Shown piece by piece: positions 31,488 to 39,497 of a DNA stretch of 42,302 nucleotides. This DNA comes from a virus. How positions within the stretch are numbered: the first letter of the stretch is position 1; every line of letters begins with the position of its first letter. Location of the stretch: positions 1 to 42,302 of IMG/VR virus record IMGVR_UViG_3300049203_000060, one strand, 5' to 3'. A program made the translations under genes and the position numbers. The notes under the pieces were generated by a model. The model was not told where the DNA came from, ran no database searches, and saw only the letters and a program-made list of their open reading frames with translations.

Positions 31488-31741
31488 TCACAATTCTTAA
31501 AGACAGGGTACTCATCGCGAGGCTTGAACCTACGAACACCACCCCAACTGGTATCATCCTGCCTGACAGTCAGAAGAAGATTCCAGATCGTGGGACTGTT
31601 ATAACTACTGGTCCACAATGCCATCCAATGCTCCAAGCTGATTCAACAGTTATCTTTCAAAAATTCGCAGGAACAGAAATCGAACATGAAGGGAAGAAAT
31701 ATCTCATCATGCGCGAAGACGAGATTCTCGCGATTCTATAA
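31484..31741 (+). CDS. GroES-like co-chaperonin
   Basis: 85 residues with the Cpn10 pattern: L-K-D-R-V-L-I-A-R (about 5-13), a short mobile-loop equivalent T-T-P-T-G-I-I-L-P-D-S (about 19-29), R-G-T-V-I-T-T-G, V-I-F-Q-K-F-A-G-T-E-I (about 56-66) and Y-L-I-M-R-E-D-E-I-L-A-I-L at the end. It is about 10 residues shorter than bacterial GroES. Phage versions (for example T4 gp31) redirect host GroEL to fold the capsid protein. The gene stands directly before the terminase and head genes. It would cap the host GroEL; no phage GroEL is seen. Confidence 0.85.
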   Translation: MITILKDRVLIARLEPTNTTPTGIILPDSQKKIPDRGTVITTGPQCHPMLQADSTVIFQKFAGTEIEHEGKKYLIMREDEILAIL

Positions 31742-31802
31742 ATGAGGGTTCCTACAAAAGGTAGGTAAACTGATGCTTGCGTTCAGGCCCTCACCATTTC
31801 TT

Positions 31803-31837
31803 TTGACAGCAATCAGGTATTAGTCCTAACATTGTAC
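31803..31837 (+). promoter_or_regulatory. sigma70-like promoter with GTAC-type element, copy F
   Basis: TTGACA (31803-31808), 18 bases, TAACAT (31827-31832). The -10 lies inside GTCC-TAACATT-GTAC (31823-31837). The geometry is identical to the promoter before the capsid gene. The TerS ATG begins only 2 bases later, so the transcript start would fall at or after the ATG. Upstream, 31742-31802 holds an inverted TGAGGG/CCCTCA repeat. Confidence 0.6.
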
Positions 31838-31839
31838 TA

Positions 31840-32490
31840 ATGCATGAATTGACTGTGGACCCCAAGAATATCTTTTATAGAAGAAACAAAGTCCATGGTT
31901 ACATGGAAGTGGTTGACGCTGTATCAGGCGAGGTTCTGGTCGTCCAATCTTCTTATAATGAGAATTTCATCCTTGGTAAGATGGATGATCTCCTGAAGGT
32001 AGAGGTCGACGGTAAAACGATTCTAATGGAGCGTGGGATATCAATTCCCGAGTACCGCCCAATCAACAGCAAATATTCGAAGCCACTTGCAGATCTCATT
32101 ACCCAAGCGGTGATTGAGGGTATGGGTATTACAAAGGCGTGTAAGGAATTCGGGGTTCCATATTCAACGGTCATGGCTTGGGCCGAATTGAATCCGGAAT
32201 TTGGGAAAGCTCTTGACACTGCCAGGAACTACCGGGCGGACAAGACTCACGACGACATAATCGAACTGGCGCAGAAGCTTACTGAGGGCGGGAAGACACT
32301 CAACAAGACTGAGGTTGAGGCCATTGGTAAAGCTGCGGACATTCTGAAGTGGTCGGCGGAGAAGTCGTCACCTCAGAGGTTCGGTAACAAGACAGAGAAA
32401 GGCACCAACGGTGCGGTCAATATTATCATTCAGACTGGTATCGACAGAGAGCCGGTCCCTACAACTATCGAGGTAAAAGATGAGCCCTAG
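31840..32490 (+). CDS. terS: terminase small subunit
   Basis: 216 residues. The C-terminal half has a helix-turn-helix-like segment (A-C-K-E-F-G-V-P-Y-S-T-V-M-A-W, about 107-121) followed by helices with K-A-A-D-I-L-K-W-S-A-E and a polar tail, typical of small terminase subunits that bind the packaging site. The N-terminal 80 residues are beta-rich and unusual. There is no ribosome site before ATG 31840 and the promoter sits on it, so either the mRNA is leaderless or translation starts at a later ATG. It overlaps the next gene and precedes the large subunit by one gene. Confidence 0.65.
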   Translation: MHELTVDPKNIFYRRNKVHGYMEVVDAVSGEVLVVQSSYNENFILGKMDDLLKVEVDGKTILMERGISIPEYRPINSKYSKPLADLITQAVIEGMGITKACKEFGVPYSTVMAWAELNPEFGKALDTARNYRADKTHDDIIELAQKLTEGGKTLNKTEVEAIGKAADILKWSAEKSSPQRFGNKTEKGTNGAVNIIIQTGIDREPVPTTIEVKDEP

Positions 32491-32899
32491 AAACAGAGTG
32501 CTTGGCCCTAACGGATTCGAACCATTTCCAGAACGTCATATCGAGAAAGCTGTAGAGCAAGGGACTATCCCGGCACCACAAGACGAGGGGGATCCTAACG
32601 CCAGCAATATTGGTGATCATGGAGTTCAAGGAAAGAAAGAACTCTCACGTGAGGCGGCTCTTAAGGCAGCAGCTCAGAAGTATCATGAGAAACTTCCGAA
32701 GCGTAACCTTTCACTTGAGCTTAAAGACTCTCAGGAGAAAGGCTCTGAACCGGTAGACCCGACTGCTCACAATCTTCCGGACCACGGAGTAAACGGAAAG
32801 AAAGAGATTGCTAAGAAGCAAGCCAAAGATAGACTTGCTCAGGAAGCACTCGAGAAGAAGATCGAGGAAGCGAAACTGCAAGCATCTAAGAACAAATAA
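32480..32899 (+). CDS. charged protein with internal duplication
   Basis: 139 residues, rich in Lys, Glu, Ala. Two copies of N-(I/L)-x-D-H-G-V-(Q/N)-G-K-K-E-(L/I), about residues 42-54 and 94-106, each followed by a charged helix, so it arose by duplication. It sits between TerS and TerL and overlaps TerS by 11 bases. Unrecognised; perhaps a packaging accessory. Confidence 0.6.
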   Translation: MSPRNRVLGPNGFEPFPERHIEKAVEQGTIPAPQDEGDPNASNIGDHGVQGKKELSREAALKAAAQKYHEKLPKRNLSLELKDSQEKGSEPVDPTAHNLPDHGVNGKKEIAKKQAKDRLAQEALEKKIEEAKLQASKNK

Positions 32900-34198
32900 G
32901 TGCAACAGGTAATCTCGACGGGCTACATCCCGCGACCGCTACAGAAGAAACTGCACCGTGAAATCTTTCAGAAGAGATTCGCGGTTCTGGTCATGCACAG
33001 ACGATTCGGGAAGACTGTCTTCACGATCAACGAACTACTGGACAGAGCTCTTCACTGTAAGCTGAAGAACCCACAGTTTGCATATATCTGTCCGACCTAT
33101 TCTCAGGCGAAGCGTGTAGCGTGGGCGTACCTAAAAGATTACTGCCAATTTCTCCCGGGATATACTGCCAATGAAGCCGAACTTAAAGTCACGCTCACAG
33201 CTCCTCATGGAAATGGAAAGATTACTATTCATCTCCTTGGTTCTGAAAATGCAGATGCTCTACGGGGTATGTATTTCGATGGTTGTATTCTGGATGAGTA
33301 CGGTGACTTTCATCCCGATGTATGGTCACTGGTCCTTCGTCCTGCTCTTTCAGATCGTCTTGGATGGGCGATCTTCATTGGGACTCCTAAGGGCCATAAC
33401 GATTTCAAGGTAAAATATGACCAAGCTAAGAAGAACCCCCTTTGGTATGCCGCTCTCTTCAAGGCTTCGGAGACAGGAATTCTTCCGGAATCAGAGCTCG
33501 AGGCAGCTCAGGAAGAGATGGGTCCGGAGGCTTATGAGCAAGAGTATGAGTGTTCCTGGTCAGCTACGAACACTGGTGCCTACTACGCGAAGTACATTAA
33601 CGACCTTCGCAATCGCGGTAATATTCGCGATCTACCCTACGACCCAGCTCTACTCGTTGACACTTTTTGGGACTTGGGAATTGGAGACACGACTGCGATC
33701 TGGTTCAGGCAGCAGACGCGGACGGAGTTCAGGTATATCGATCATTATGAAATTAACGGGGCTGATCTCGCGCATTTCGCGAAACTCATCAAGAGTAAGC
33801 CCTACGTCTATGGCCGCCACATCCTCCCCCATGACGGAGCGGCTAGAGATCTCTCCACGGGTATCTCGAGACAGGAGACCCTCCGAAACCTTGGCATCAG
33901 GTGTGAAATCCAGAAGAGGCACCGGACAGAAGATCAGATTCAAGCGGCGAGGCTCATCCTCCCGAAGAGTTACTTCGATGTGGTCAAATGTGAAAGGGGC
34001 CTGAACGCGCTTGAGAACTATACTCAGAAATGGGACGCTAAGAACAAGGTCTATTCGAACAACCCTCTTCATAATTGGGCTTCTCACTCGTCTTCGGCTT
34101 TCCAGGTCTCAGCGATGGACGGAAGGGACTCAAATCAAATCCGAGATAGAAAGTTGCCATCTCACGCGGAAGGGTCCTACAATGAAATGGACTATTAG
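32900..34198 (+). CDS. terL: terminase large subunit
   Basis: 432 residues from GTG 32900. ATPase: H-R-R-F-G-K-T (Walker A, about 33-39), D-G-C-I-L-D-E-Y (Walker B with catalytic Glu, about 128-135), G-T-P-K-G (coupling motif, about 157-161). Nuclease: F-W-D-L-G-I-G-D-T-T-A-I (first Asp, about 255) and H-D-G-A-A-R-D near residue 311. It pumps DNA into proheads and cuts it. Its stop codon lies inside GTAC element B. Confidence 0.95.
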   Translation: MQQVISTGYIPRPLQKKLHREIFQKRFAVLVMHRRFGKTVFTINELLDRALHCKLKNPQFAYICPTYSQAKRVAWAYLKDYCQFLPGYTANEAELKVTLTAPHGNGKITIHLLGSENADALRGMYFDGCILDEYGDFHPDVWSLVLRPALSDRLGWAIFIGTPKGHNDFKVKYDQAKKNPLWYAALFKASETGILPESELEAAQEEMGPEAYEQEYECSWSATNTGAYYAKYINDLRNRGNIRDLPYDPALLVDTFWDLGIGDTTAIWFRQQTRTEFRYIDHYEINGADLAHFAKLIKSKPYVYGRHILPHDGAARDLSTGISRQETLRNLGIRCEIQKRHRTEDQIQAARLILPKSYFDVVKCERGLNALENYTQKWDAKNKVYSNNPLHNWASHSSSAFQVSAMDGRDSNQIRDRKLPSHAEGSYNEMDY

Positions 34199-34215
34199 TA
34201 CGAATATCGTACGGG
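34196..34215 (+). promoter_or_regulatory. GTAC-N7-GTAC element, copy B
   Basis: GTAC (34198-34201)-GAATATC-GTAC (34209-34212), overlapping the terL stop, 8 bases before the GGGG that serves the next gene. Nearly identical to copy A. Confidence 0.6.
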
Positions 34216-34222
34216 GGTTCTT

Positions 34223-34510
34223 ATGTTCGATGGTGGCAGCAGTCTAGGACTTCAGAGCGCATTTGGCGTAATCGATAAGAAGAAGAAAGCGGATGATGCC
34301 GCTTTCGGGTCGTTCATGGATAACAAGTCTCTCATCGACAACCCTGACCAAGCCCTTCTTGCTCCAAAGTTCCAGCTCCCAGGTCTCAAAGACAACAAGA
34401 AAAGAACGAAGGAAATCGAGGGAATGATGGCCCTCTTCAATAACAGAAAAAAAGAAATCCTCGACAGAAAGATTCAGCCGGGTATTTCACAAATAAGGCT
34501 TGACCTCTAA
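34223..34510 (+). CDS. hypothetical head-region protein
   Basis: 95 residues, Gly/Ser start then Lys/Asp-rich helices (M-M-A-L-F-N-N-R-K-K-E-I-L-D-R). GGGG is 6 bases before the ATG. Its stop shares a base with the portal ATG. Unrecognised; in similar phages a short protein often lies between terminase and portal. Confidence 0.6.
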   Translation: MFDGGSSLGLQSAFGVIDKKKKADDAAFGSFMDNKSLIDNPDQALLAPKFQLPGLKDNKKRTKEIEGMMALFNNRKKEILDRKIQPGISQIRLDL

Positions 34511-36132
34511 TGAGTAAACTCATCTCGGAAAAGGCCCAGAAGCTGATCAAATATTATGAGAAGCTGAAGGCCGATCGGACTACGTGGGACTCTCATTGGC
34601 GTGAGATTGCCGAATACATTCTCCCGAACAAGGATGCGATCAATGGTCTTGTCTCTTCTGGGGAAAAGAAGTTCAACGATCTCTATGATGCTACTGCTGT
34701 TCATAGTAATGAGCTTCTTGCAAGTGCCCTACATGGTATGCTCACAAATCCTACGACACCTTGGTTCGGACTCACAACAGGTGATCAAGAACTGGACCGG
34801 GATGACGAAGTAAGGAAGTGGCTTCAGACGTGTACTCGTACGATGCTGAATGTGATGAACAATTCGAATTTCCAGACGGAGATTCACGAGTCGTATCTTG
34901 ATCTCGGTTCACTTGGGACATGTGCTCTTCTCATTGAAGAAGATGATACAGACTTTGTTCGCTTTCTTTCTATTCCTATTTATCAGGGATACATTGACGA
35001 AAATTATAAGGGCCAGGTATCTACGTTCGCTCGCTGTTTTAACAAGCCAGCGAAGGATATCGTGGAAGAGTTCGCGGGAGAGCTTCTCACACCAGAGATG
35101 CAAGCCGAACTCCTCAAGCAGCCACATAAAGAGCATGAAATTCTTCACGTGGTTGGAGAGAATCATAAGTACAATCCTCACTTCAAGGAAGCGGGGAACT
35201 GGAAGTACTACTCAGAATACATTCTGAAAGATAAGAAGATTGAGCTCTCGAGTGAGGGTTTCAATACATTCCCAATGGCCGTAGCTCGCTGGACGAAAAT
35301 TTCCGGTGAGAAGTATGGTCGTTCTCCGGGGATGAAGTGTCTTCCTGATATCAAGATGCTTCAGTCGATGATGAAGGTCACGATCAGAGCTTCTCAGAAA
35401 GTGGTAGACCCACCTCTACAAGTTCCGGATGACGGAGTGATGTCAGTTAAGACTACCCCGGGCGGAATCAGCTATTACAGAGCTGGTACACAAGATCGCA
35501 TTGAGCCTCTCATTACTGGTGCAAACCTTAGTGTGAGCTTTGATATCATGGAGGACGTGAGAACACGGATTCGTTCAGCGTTCTTCATTGATCAGCTTCA
35601 GCTTCGTGAAGGTCCGCAGATGACTGCGACTGAAGTAATGCAGAGAACGGAAGAGCAGCTTCGTCTCCTTGGGCCTATCCTTGGTAGACAACATCACGAA
35701 CTTCTTAAGCCACTCGTGGACAGAGTATTTGAGATTTGCGATAAGCGCGAACTCTTCCCACCAATTCCAGCTAAACTTCAGAAGCTCAAGAAGATTGATG
35801 TTCAGTATTCTTCAATGATCGCGAGAGCGCAGAAGACAGCGGAGCTTGAAAGTTTCAACCGTATGCTGGGTCTGTGTATGCCTCTCTTCCAGATGGATCC
35901 TACTACCCAGGATAATCTCGATACCGATAAAGCGTTTGACTATATTTCTTCAACTCTCGGCTTGCCGTACGAACTGGTCCGCACTAAGCTAAATGTAAAG
36001 AAACTTAGAGAAGGCAGAGCGGAAGCCGCGAACAAACAGCAACAGCAGATGGATGAAGCCCATGATGCTGACGTAGCCGCTCATAGCGGGAGTGAATGGA
36101 CAAGGCAAAACAGCTTAGAAGAAAGCCGGTAA
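34510..36132 (+). CDS. portal (head-tail connector) protein
   Basis: 540 residues, the size of T7 gp8-type connectors. The start K-L-I-S-E-K-A-Q-K-L-I-K-Y-Y-E-K-L-K-A-D-R followed by W-R-E-I-A-E-Y-I-L-P, then L-H-G-M-L-T-N-P and L-G-S-L-G-T-C-A-L matches the Head-tail_con family (PF12236). The C-terminus is Gln/Ala-rich, as in the crown. It forms the dodecameric ring through which DNA enters and leaves. Start couples to the preceding gene. Confidence 0.9.
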   Translation: MSKLISEKAQKLIKYYEKLKADRTTWDSHWREIAEYILPNKDAINGLVSSGEKKFNDLYDATAVHSNELLASALHGMLTNPTTPWFGLTTGDQELDRDDEVRKWLQTCTRTMLNVMNNSNFQTEIHESYLDLGSLGTCALLIEEDDTDFVRFLSIPIYQGYIDENYKGQVSTFARCFNKPAKDIVEEFAGELLTPEMQAELLKQPHKEHEILHVVGENHKYNPHFKEAGNWKYYSEYILKDKKIELSSEGFNTFPMAVARWTKISGEKYGRSPGMKCLPDIKMLQSMMKVTIRASQKVVDPPLQVPDDGVMSVKTTPGGISYYRAGTQDRIEPLITGANLSVSFDIMEDVRTRIRSAFFIDQLQLREGPQMTATEVMQRTEEQLRLLGPILGRQHHELLKPLVDRVFEICDKRELFPPIPAKLQKLKKIDVQYSSMIARAQKTAELESFNRMLGLCMPLFQMDPTTQDNLDTDKAFDYISSTLGLPYELVRTKLNVKKLREGRAEAANKQQQQMDEAHDADVAAHSGSEWTRQNSLEESR

Positions 36133-36368
36133 ATCGGGCAGTCTCTTATCAAGCAACTTTCACCTCGGTAGAGGGAGAGAAGGTTCTTCTTGATCTTATG
36201 AAAAACCATCACATGATGGGGTCTACGTTTTGTAAGGACCCATATGATTCCGCGTTTCGCGAAGGTGAGAGAGCGGTGGTACTCCGTATTCTGTCAATCC
36301 TTAAAATCAACGTCGAAGAGCTTGCTAAAAAAATAGATACTGCCCTCAAAGATGAAGGCGATTTTTAA
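36096..36368 (+). CDS. Bbp19-like small head protein
   Basis: 90 residues starting inside the last 37 bases of the portal gene. F-T-S-V-E-G-E-K-V-L-L-D-L-M and a D-P-Y-D-S-A-F-R-E-G-E-R segment fit the Bbp19-type proteins found after the portal gene in BPP-1-like phages. Function unknown there too. Assignment by pattern and order. Confidence 0.55.
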   Translation: MDKAKQLRRKPVNRAVSYQATFTSVEGEKVLLDLMKNHHMMGSTFCKDPYDSAFREGERAVVLRILSILKINVEELAKKIDTALKDEGDF

Positions 36369-36380
36369 AACGGAGTACAA

Positions 36381-37283
36381 ATGAAATTCCCGAAATTTAT
36401 GATTATGAACGCGACTGACGATCTCCTTGGTGGAGGCGGTGGAGCTCCTCCGGCAGCACCAGCGAACCCTGCTACACCTCCAGCGGCCCCTGCTGCTCCG
36501 GCAGCAAAACCGACAGACCCGAATGATACAACTTGGAAGGACGGACTTCCGGATGATCTGAAGAACGACCCAACGATCAAGAACCTGAAGGACGTACCCG
36601 CGGCCCTTCGCATGCTCCTCAACGCCCAGAAACTTATTGGGAAAGACAAGCTCGTAATTCCTGAGCCATCTGCTACAGATGAACAGTGGGGCGAGGTTAT
36701 GAAGAAGCTCGGTCTCCCTGAGACTGTAGATAAGTATGACTTCAAAGCTCCTGAAGGAGCGACTCCTGAGTTCCTGAAAGAGTTCAAAGAGTTCGCACAC
36801 AAAAACGCAATTCTCCCAAGACAGGCTGAAAAGTTCATGGGCTGGTTTAAAGAGCGTACTGAAAAGGCCCTACAAGAAGCCGAGACTCAGGACCAGCACG
36901 CGTTTAACAGCGCGGTAGATGGTCTGAAGCGCGAATGGGGAACAGCCTACGACCGCAAGATCGCGGAAGCCTCCGGCATGTTCAAGACGTTCACCACAGA
37001 GGAAGAGAGAAAAGAACTCCGTGAGCTTGGCTTCTCTAACCACCCGACCGTGATCAAACTCATGGCGAAGACCGCGGAAGCCTTTGGTCCAGGCAAGTTC
37101 ATCCAGCCAGGCGGAAACGGTCAGATGGGTATTACCCCAGAGGAAGCTGACAAGAAGATCACAGAAGTCTACTCGAAGTACCCGAACCACCCTTACTTCG
37201 ATAAGAACAATGCTGGTCACGCGGCTGCGAGAGCGGATATGGCTCAGTGGAACCAGGCAAAGCTGGCAGGAAAGAAAAGATAA
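36381..37283 (+). CDS. scaffolding protein
   Basis: 300 residues, GGAG before the ATG. The N-terminus has a Gly run and then a Pro/Ala-rich disordered segment (about 17-48), followed by acidic and basic helices. The position directly before the capsid gene, the disorder and the charged helical body are those of phage scaffolds that shape the prohead and leave. I see no protease motif. Confidence 0.75.
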   Translation: MKFPKFMIMNATDDLLGGGGGAPPAAPANPATPPAAPAAPAAKPTDPNDTTWKDGLPDDLKNDPTIKNLKDVPAALRMLLNAQKLIGKDKLVIPEPSATDEQWGEVMKKLGLPETVDKYDFKAPEGATPEFLKEFKEFAHKNAILPRQAEKFMGWFKERTEKALQEAETQDQHAFNSAVDGLKREWGTAYDRKIAEASGMFKTFTTEEERKELRELGFSNHPTVIKLMAKTAEAFGPGKFIQPGGNGQMGITPEEADKKITEVYSKYPNHPYFDKNNAGHAAARADMAQWNQAKLAGKKR

Positions 37284-37292
37284 AATAATTTC

Positions 37293-37327
37293 TTGACGGG
37301 CCTTTTTGCGTAGTACGACAATAGTAC
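37293..37327 (+). promoter_or_regulatory. sigma70-like promoter with GTAC element, copy C
   Basis: TTGACG (37293-37298), 18 bases, GACAAT (37317-37322) within GTAC-GACAATA-GTAC (37313-37327). It lies in the 173-base gap before the capsid gene. No other gene in the gap. Confidence 0.65.
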
Positions 37328-37456
37328 CATACTGTTGTTCGGGTAGCTCGAGAGGGTCCGCTAAGAAAAAACATCAGTCCCCGTGATCTCTCTCTGAGAG
37401 GTAGTCACAAAGTAGAAGTAAGCATTACTAACTTTTTGACAACTCTAGGAGAGTAT

Positions 37457-38401
37457 ATGTCATTTGAAATTACCGAAGCATTTGTACAAGAGTTCCACTC
37501 AAACGTAGTTCACCTTTCTCAGCAGAAGGGTTCAAAGCTCCAAGGCAAGGTTCGTAAAGAATCTCAAGGTGGAGAATCTGACTTCTTCGACAGAATCGGA
37601 TCTGTGGATGCTCAGAAGAAAGTTGGCCGTCACTCTGACACAACTTATATGAACACTCCACACTCAAGACGTAAGGTGACAACTTCTCCTTACTTCTTCT
37701 CTGACCTCGTGGACAAAGAAGATAAAGTTCGCGTTCTCAACTCTCCGGAGTCTGAGTACCTCATCGCTGCTCTTAATGCTCTCGGACGTGGTAAGGATGA
37801 CGAAATCATCGCTGCTGCTCTCGGGTCTGCATGGGGTGGAGATAAGGGTCAAACTGAGGTTGTTCTTCCAGACTCTCAGAAGATTGTAGCCTTCGATGGC
37901 TCTACAACTACTGGTGTTGGTCTTAACGTGAAGACTCTTCGTCTTGCTCTCTTCAAGTTCGAAAACAACGAAGTTGATGAAGACATCAAGAAATACTTCG
38001 CGATCAACTCATACGCGAAGATGTCTCTCCTTGCTCAGACAGAGATCACTTCAGCAGACTTCAACTCTGTTAAAGCTCTCGTTCAGGGCCAGGTTAATGA
38101 GTTCATGGGCTTCGAATTCGTAAGCCTTGAGCGTCTTCCACGTTCTGCGACAAACATCGCGTACGGAGCTACTGACGGTGCATACGGAACAGCGGCTTCT
38201 GGAACTGTAACTGCTGCTAAGTCTCGTCGTGGATTCGCATGGGCAATGGACGGTCTCCTTATGTCAACGGCTGAAGAAGTTATGACTAAGATCGACGTTC
38301 TCCCTACGAAGCACTACTCTACACAGGTTTACGCTCGTATGAACATCGGCGCAACCCGTATGGAAGAAGTGAAAGTCCTCGAAGTTATCTGGTCTGAATA
38401 A
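37457..38401 (+). CDS. major capsid protein
   Basis: AGGAGA 5 bases before ATG 37457 sets this start (314 residues) rather than a TTG 7 codons upstream. M-S-F-E-I-T-E-A-F-V-Q-E-F, the Q-Q-K-G-S-K-L-Q and the D-F-F-D-R-I-G segments, and the C-terminal R-M-N-I-G-A-T-R-M-E-E match the Phage_capsid_2 (BPP-1 Bbp17) type, an HK97-fold capsid. Codon use is strikingly regular, as in a highly expressed gene. It has its own promoter and is followed by an attenuator-like hairpin. Confidence 0.85.
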   Translation: MSFEITEAFVQEFHSNVVHLSQQKGSKLQGKVRKESQGGESDFFDRIGSVDAQKKVGRHSDTTYMNTPHSRRKVTTSPYFFSDLVDKEDKVRVLNSPESEYLIAALNALGRGKDDEIIAAALGSAWGGDKGQTEVVLPDSQKIVAFDGSTTTGVGLNVKTLRLALFKFENNEVDEDIKKYFAINSYAKMSLLAQTEITSADFNSVKALVQGQVNEFMGFEFVSLERLPRSATNIAYGATDGAYGTAASGTVTAAKSRRGFAWAMDGLLMSTAEEVMTKIDVLPTKHYSTQVYARMNIGATRMEEVKVLEVIWSE

Positions 38402-38407
38402 TAAATC

Positions 38408-38427
38408 TGGGCTCCTTCGGGGGCCCA
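38408..38427 (+). terminator. UUCG hairpin after the capsid gene
   Basis: TGGGCTCC-TTCG-GGGGCCCA, one G-U pair, followed by AACTTTAAA, so no proper T run. More likely an mRNA 3'-end stabiliser or attenuator than a full terminator. Confidence 0.55.
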
Positions 38428-38453
38428 ACTTTAAACCCTAAGGAGGGTTTTAT

Positions 38454-38882
38454 ATGGCAACTCTGAACGCTGACAACTACGCAAAATCGATTGCTGTTCC
38501 ACAAGAGCAGCTTCCTATTGGCGACTACTCTGGAAAAGTTCGTGTTCTCCGCGAGGAAATCACTCTCGAAGCTGAACTCGCAGCTAACGACCTCATCCTC
38601 TGCTCGAAGCTCCCTCAGGGTGCTCGTATCGTAGACGCACTCATGAAGTCACCATCTCTCGGTACTACTGGTATCATCCAGCTCGGTATTTCTGGAGACG
38701 TTGATTACTTCATCGCTTCTCACGATGCTGGTGGTGCTGCTGCTGCTTCAAGAATGGCGAACGAAGCTGGTCTTCTCGAGAAGAGCGAAGATGAAGTTCA
38801 GCCGATCATCAAGTGTACAGAAGCATCTGACGCTGGTACTGGCAAAAAGATTCAGGTTCTTATTTCTTACGTACTCGAATAA
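38454..38882 (+). CDS. capsid cement/decoration protein (Bbp16-like)
   Basis: 142 residues with AAGGAGGG upstream. Beta-rich, with A-A-N-D-L-I-L-C-S-K-L-P-Q-G-A-R-I-V-D-A near residue 50, the pattern of Bbp16-type cement proteins that follow the capsid gene in BPP-1-like phages and bind the shell. Regular, highly-expressed codon use like the capsid. Flanked on both sides by UUCG hairpins. Confidence 0.7.
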   Translation: MATLNADNYAKSIAVPQEQLPIGDYSGKVRVLREEITLEAELAANDLILCSKLPQGARIVDALMKSPSLGTTGIIQLGISGDVDYFIASHDAGGAAAASRMANEAGLLEKSEDEVQPIIKCTEASDAGTGKKIQVLISYVLE

Positions 38883-38888
38883 ATCAGA

Positions 38889-38910
38889 AAGGCCCCTTCG
38901 GGGGCCTTTC
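38889..38910 (+). terminator. strong UUCG terminator after the cement gene
   Basis: AAAGGCCCC-TTCG-GGGGCCTTT followed by CTTTCT: 9-bp perfect stem. It separates capsid and cement from the tail genes, allowing higher expression of the former. Confidence 0.8.
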
Positions 38911-38927
38911 TTTCTGTGAGGTAGAAC

Positions 38928-39497
38928 ATGGCAATTTCCAACCTGGGAATATGTAATTCTGCCCTCATCAAGTTGGGGGTCGAAAAGATCTCCGTTCTCG
39001 ACAGCACTACCAGACAGGGCGCGATCATGAACGAGCAGTTCGATAAACTGCGTGATGCCCTTCTGTACGACCATCCTTGGAATTTCGCCATGAGATGGTG
39101 TGAGCTTGCTTCTGCTGACGCAGACGACACTCACGACAACCCTGAATACACATACCGCCATCCCATGCCTACCGGAGCTCTCCGCGTTTGGTCGACAGAG
39201 TATGATGATGAAGATTATGAGGTCCTCGAAGGGTACGTTTACAGCGACTCTGAGACACTGAAGATCAAGTGTATCATGCAGATCACGGACCCTACCAAGT
39301 TCACACCCGCCTTCGCAGAAGCACTGGCCTGTAAACTTGCTCACGATAACTGCTACGCCCTTGTTCAATCCAACTCGCTCAAAGGAACTCTTTGGGGGGA
39401 GATGGAGGCATACATTCCTCGCGTGAAGAGCGGCGATGCTCAGGAGAACAGAGCGAAGAGTCTGACAGATGATATCTTCCTCAATGCGAGATACTAA
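38928..39497 (+). CDS. tail-tube protein A (gp11-like adaptor)
   Basis: 189 residues with GAGGT upstream. I-C-N-S-A-L-I-K-L-G and L-R-D-A-L-L-Y-D-H-P-W-N-F-A (about 41-54) are the hallmark start of the T7 gp11/P22 gp4-type adaptors that bind below the portal. Ends directly on the next ATG. Confidence 0.85.
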   Translation: MAISNLGICNSALIKLGVEKISVLDSTTRQGAIMNEQFDKLRDALLYDHPWNFAMRWCELASADADDTHDNPEYTYRHPMPTGALRVWSTEYDDEDYEVLEGYVYSDSETLKIKCIMQITDPTKFTPAFAEALACKLAHDNCYALVQSNSLKGTLWGEMEAYIPRVKSGDAQENRAKSLTDDIFLNARY

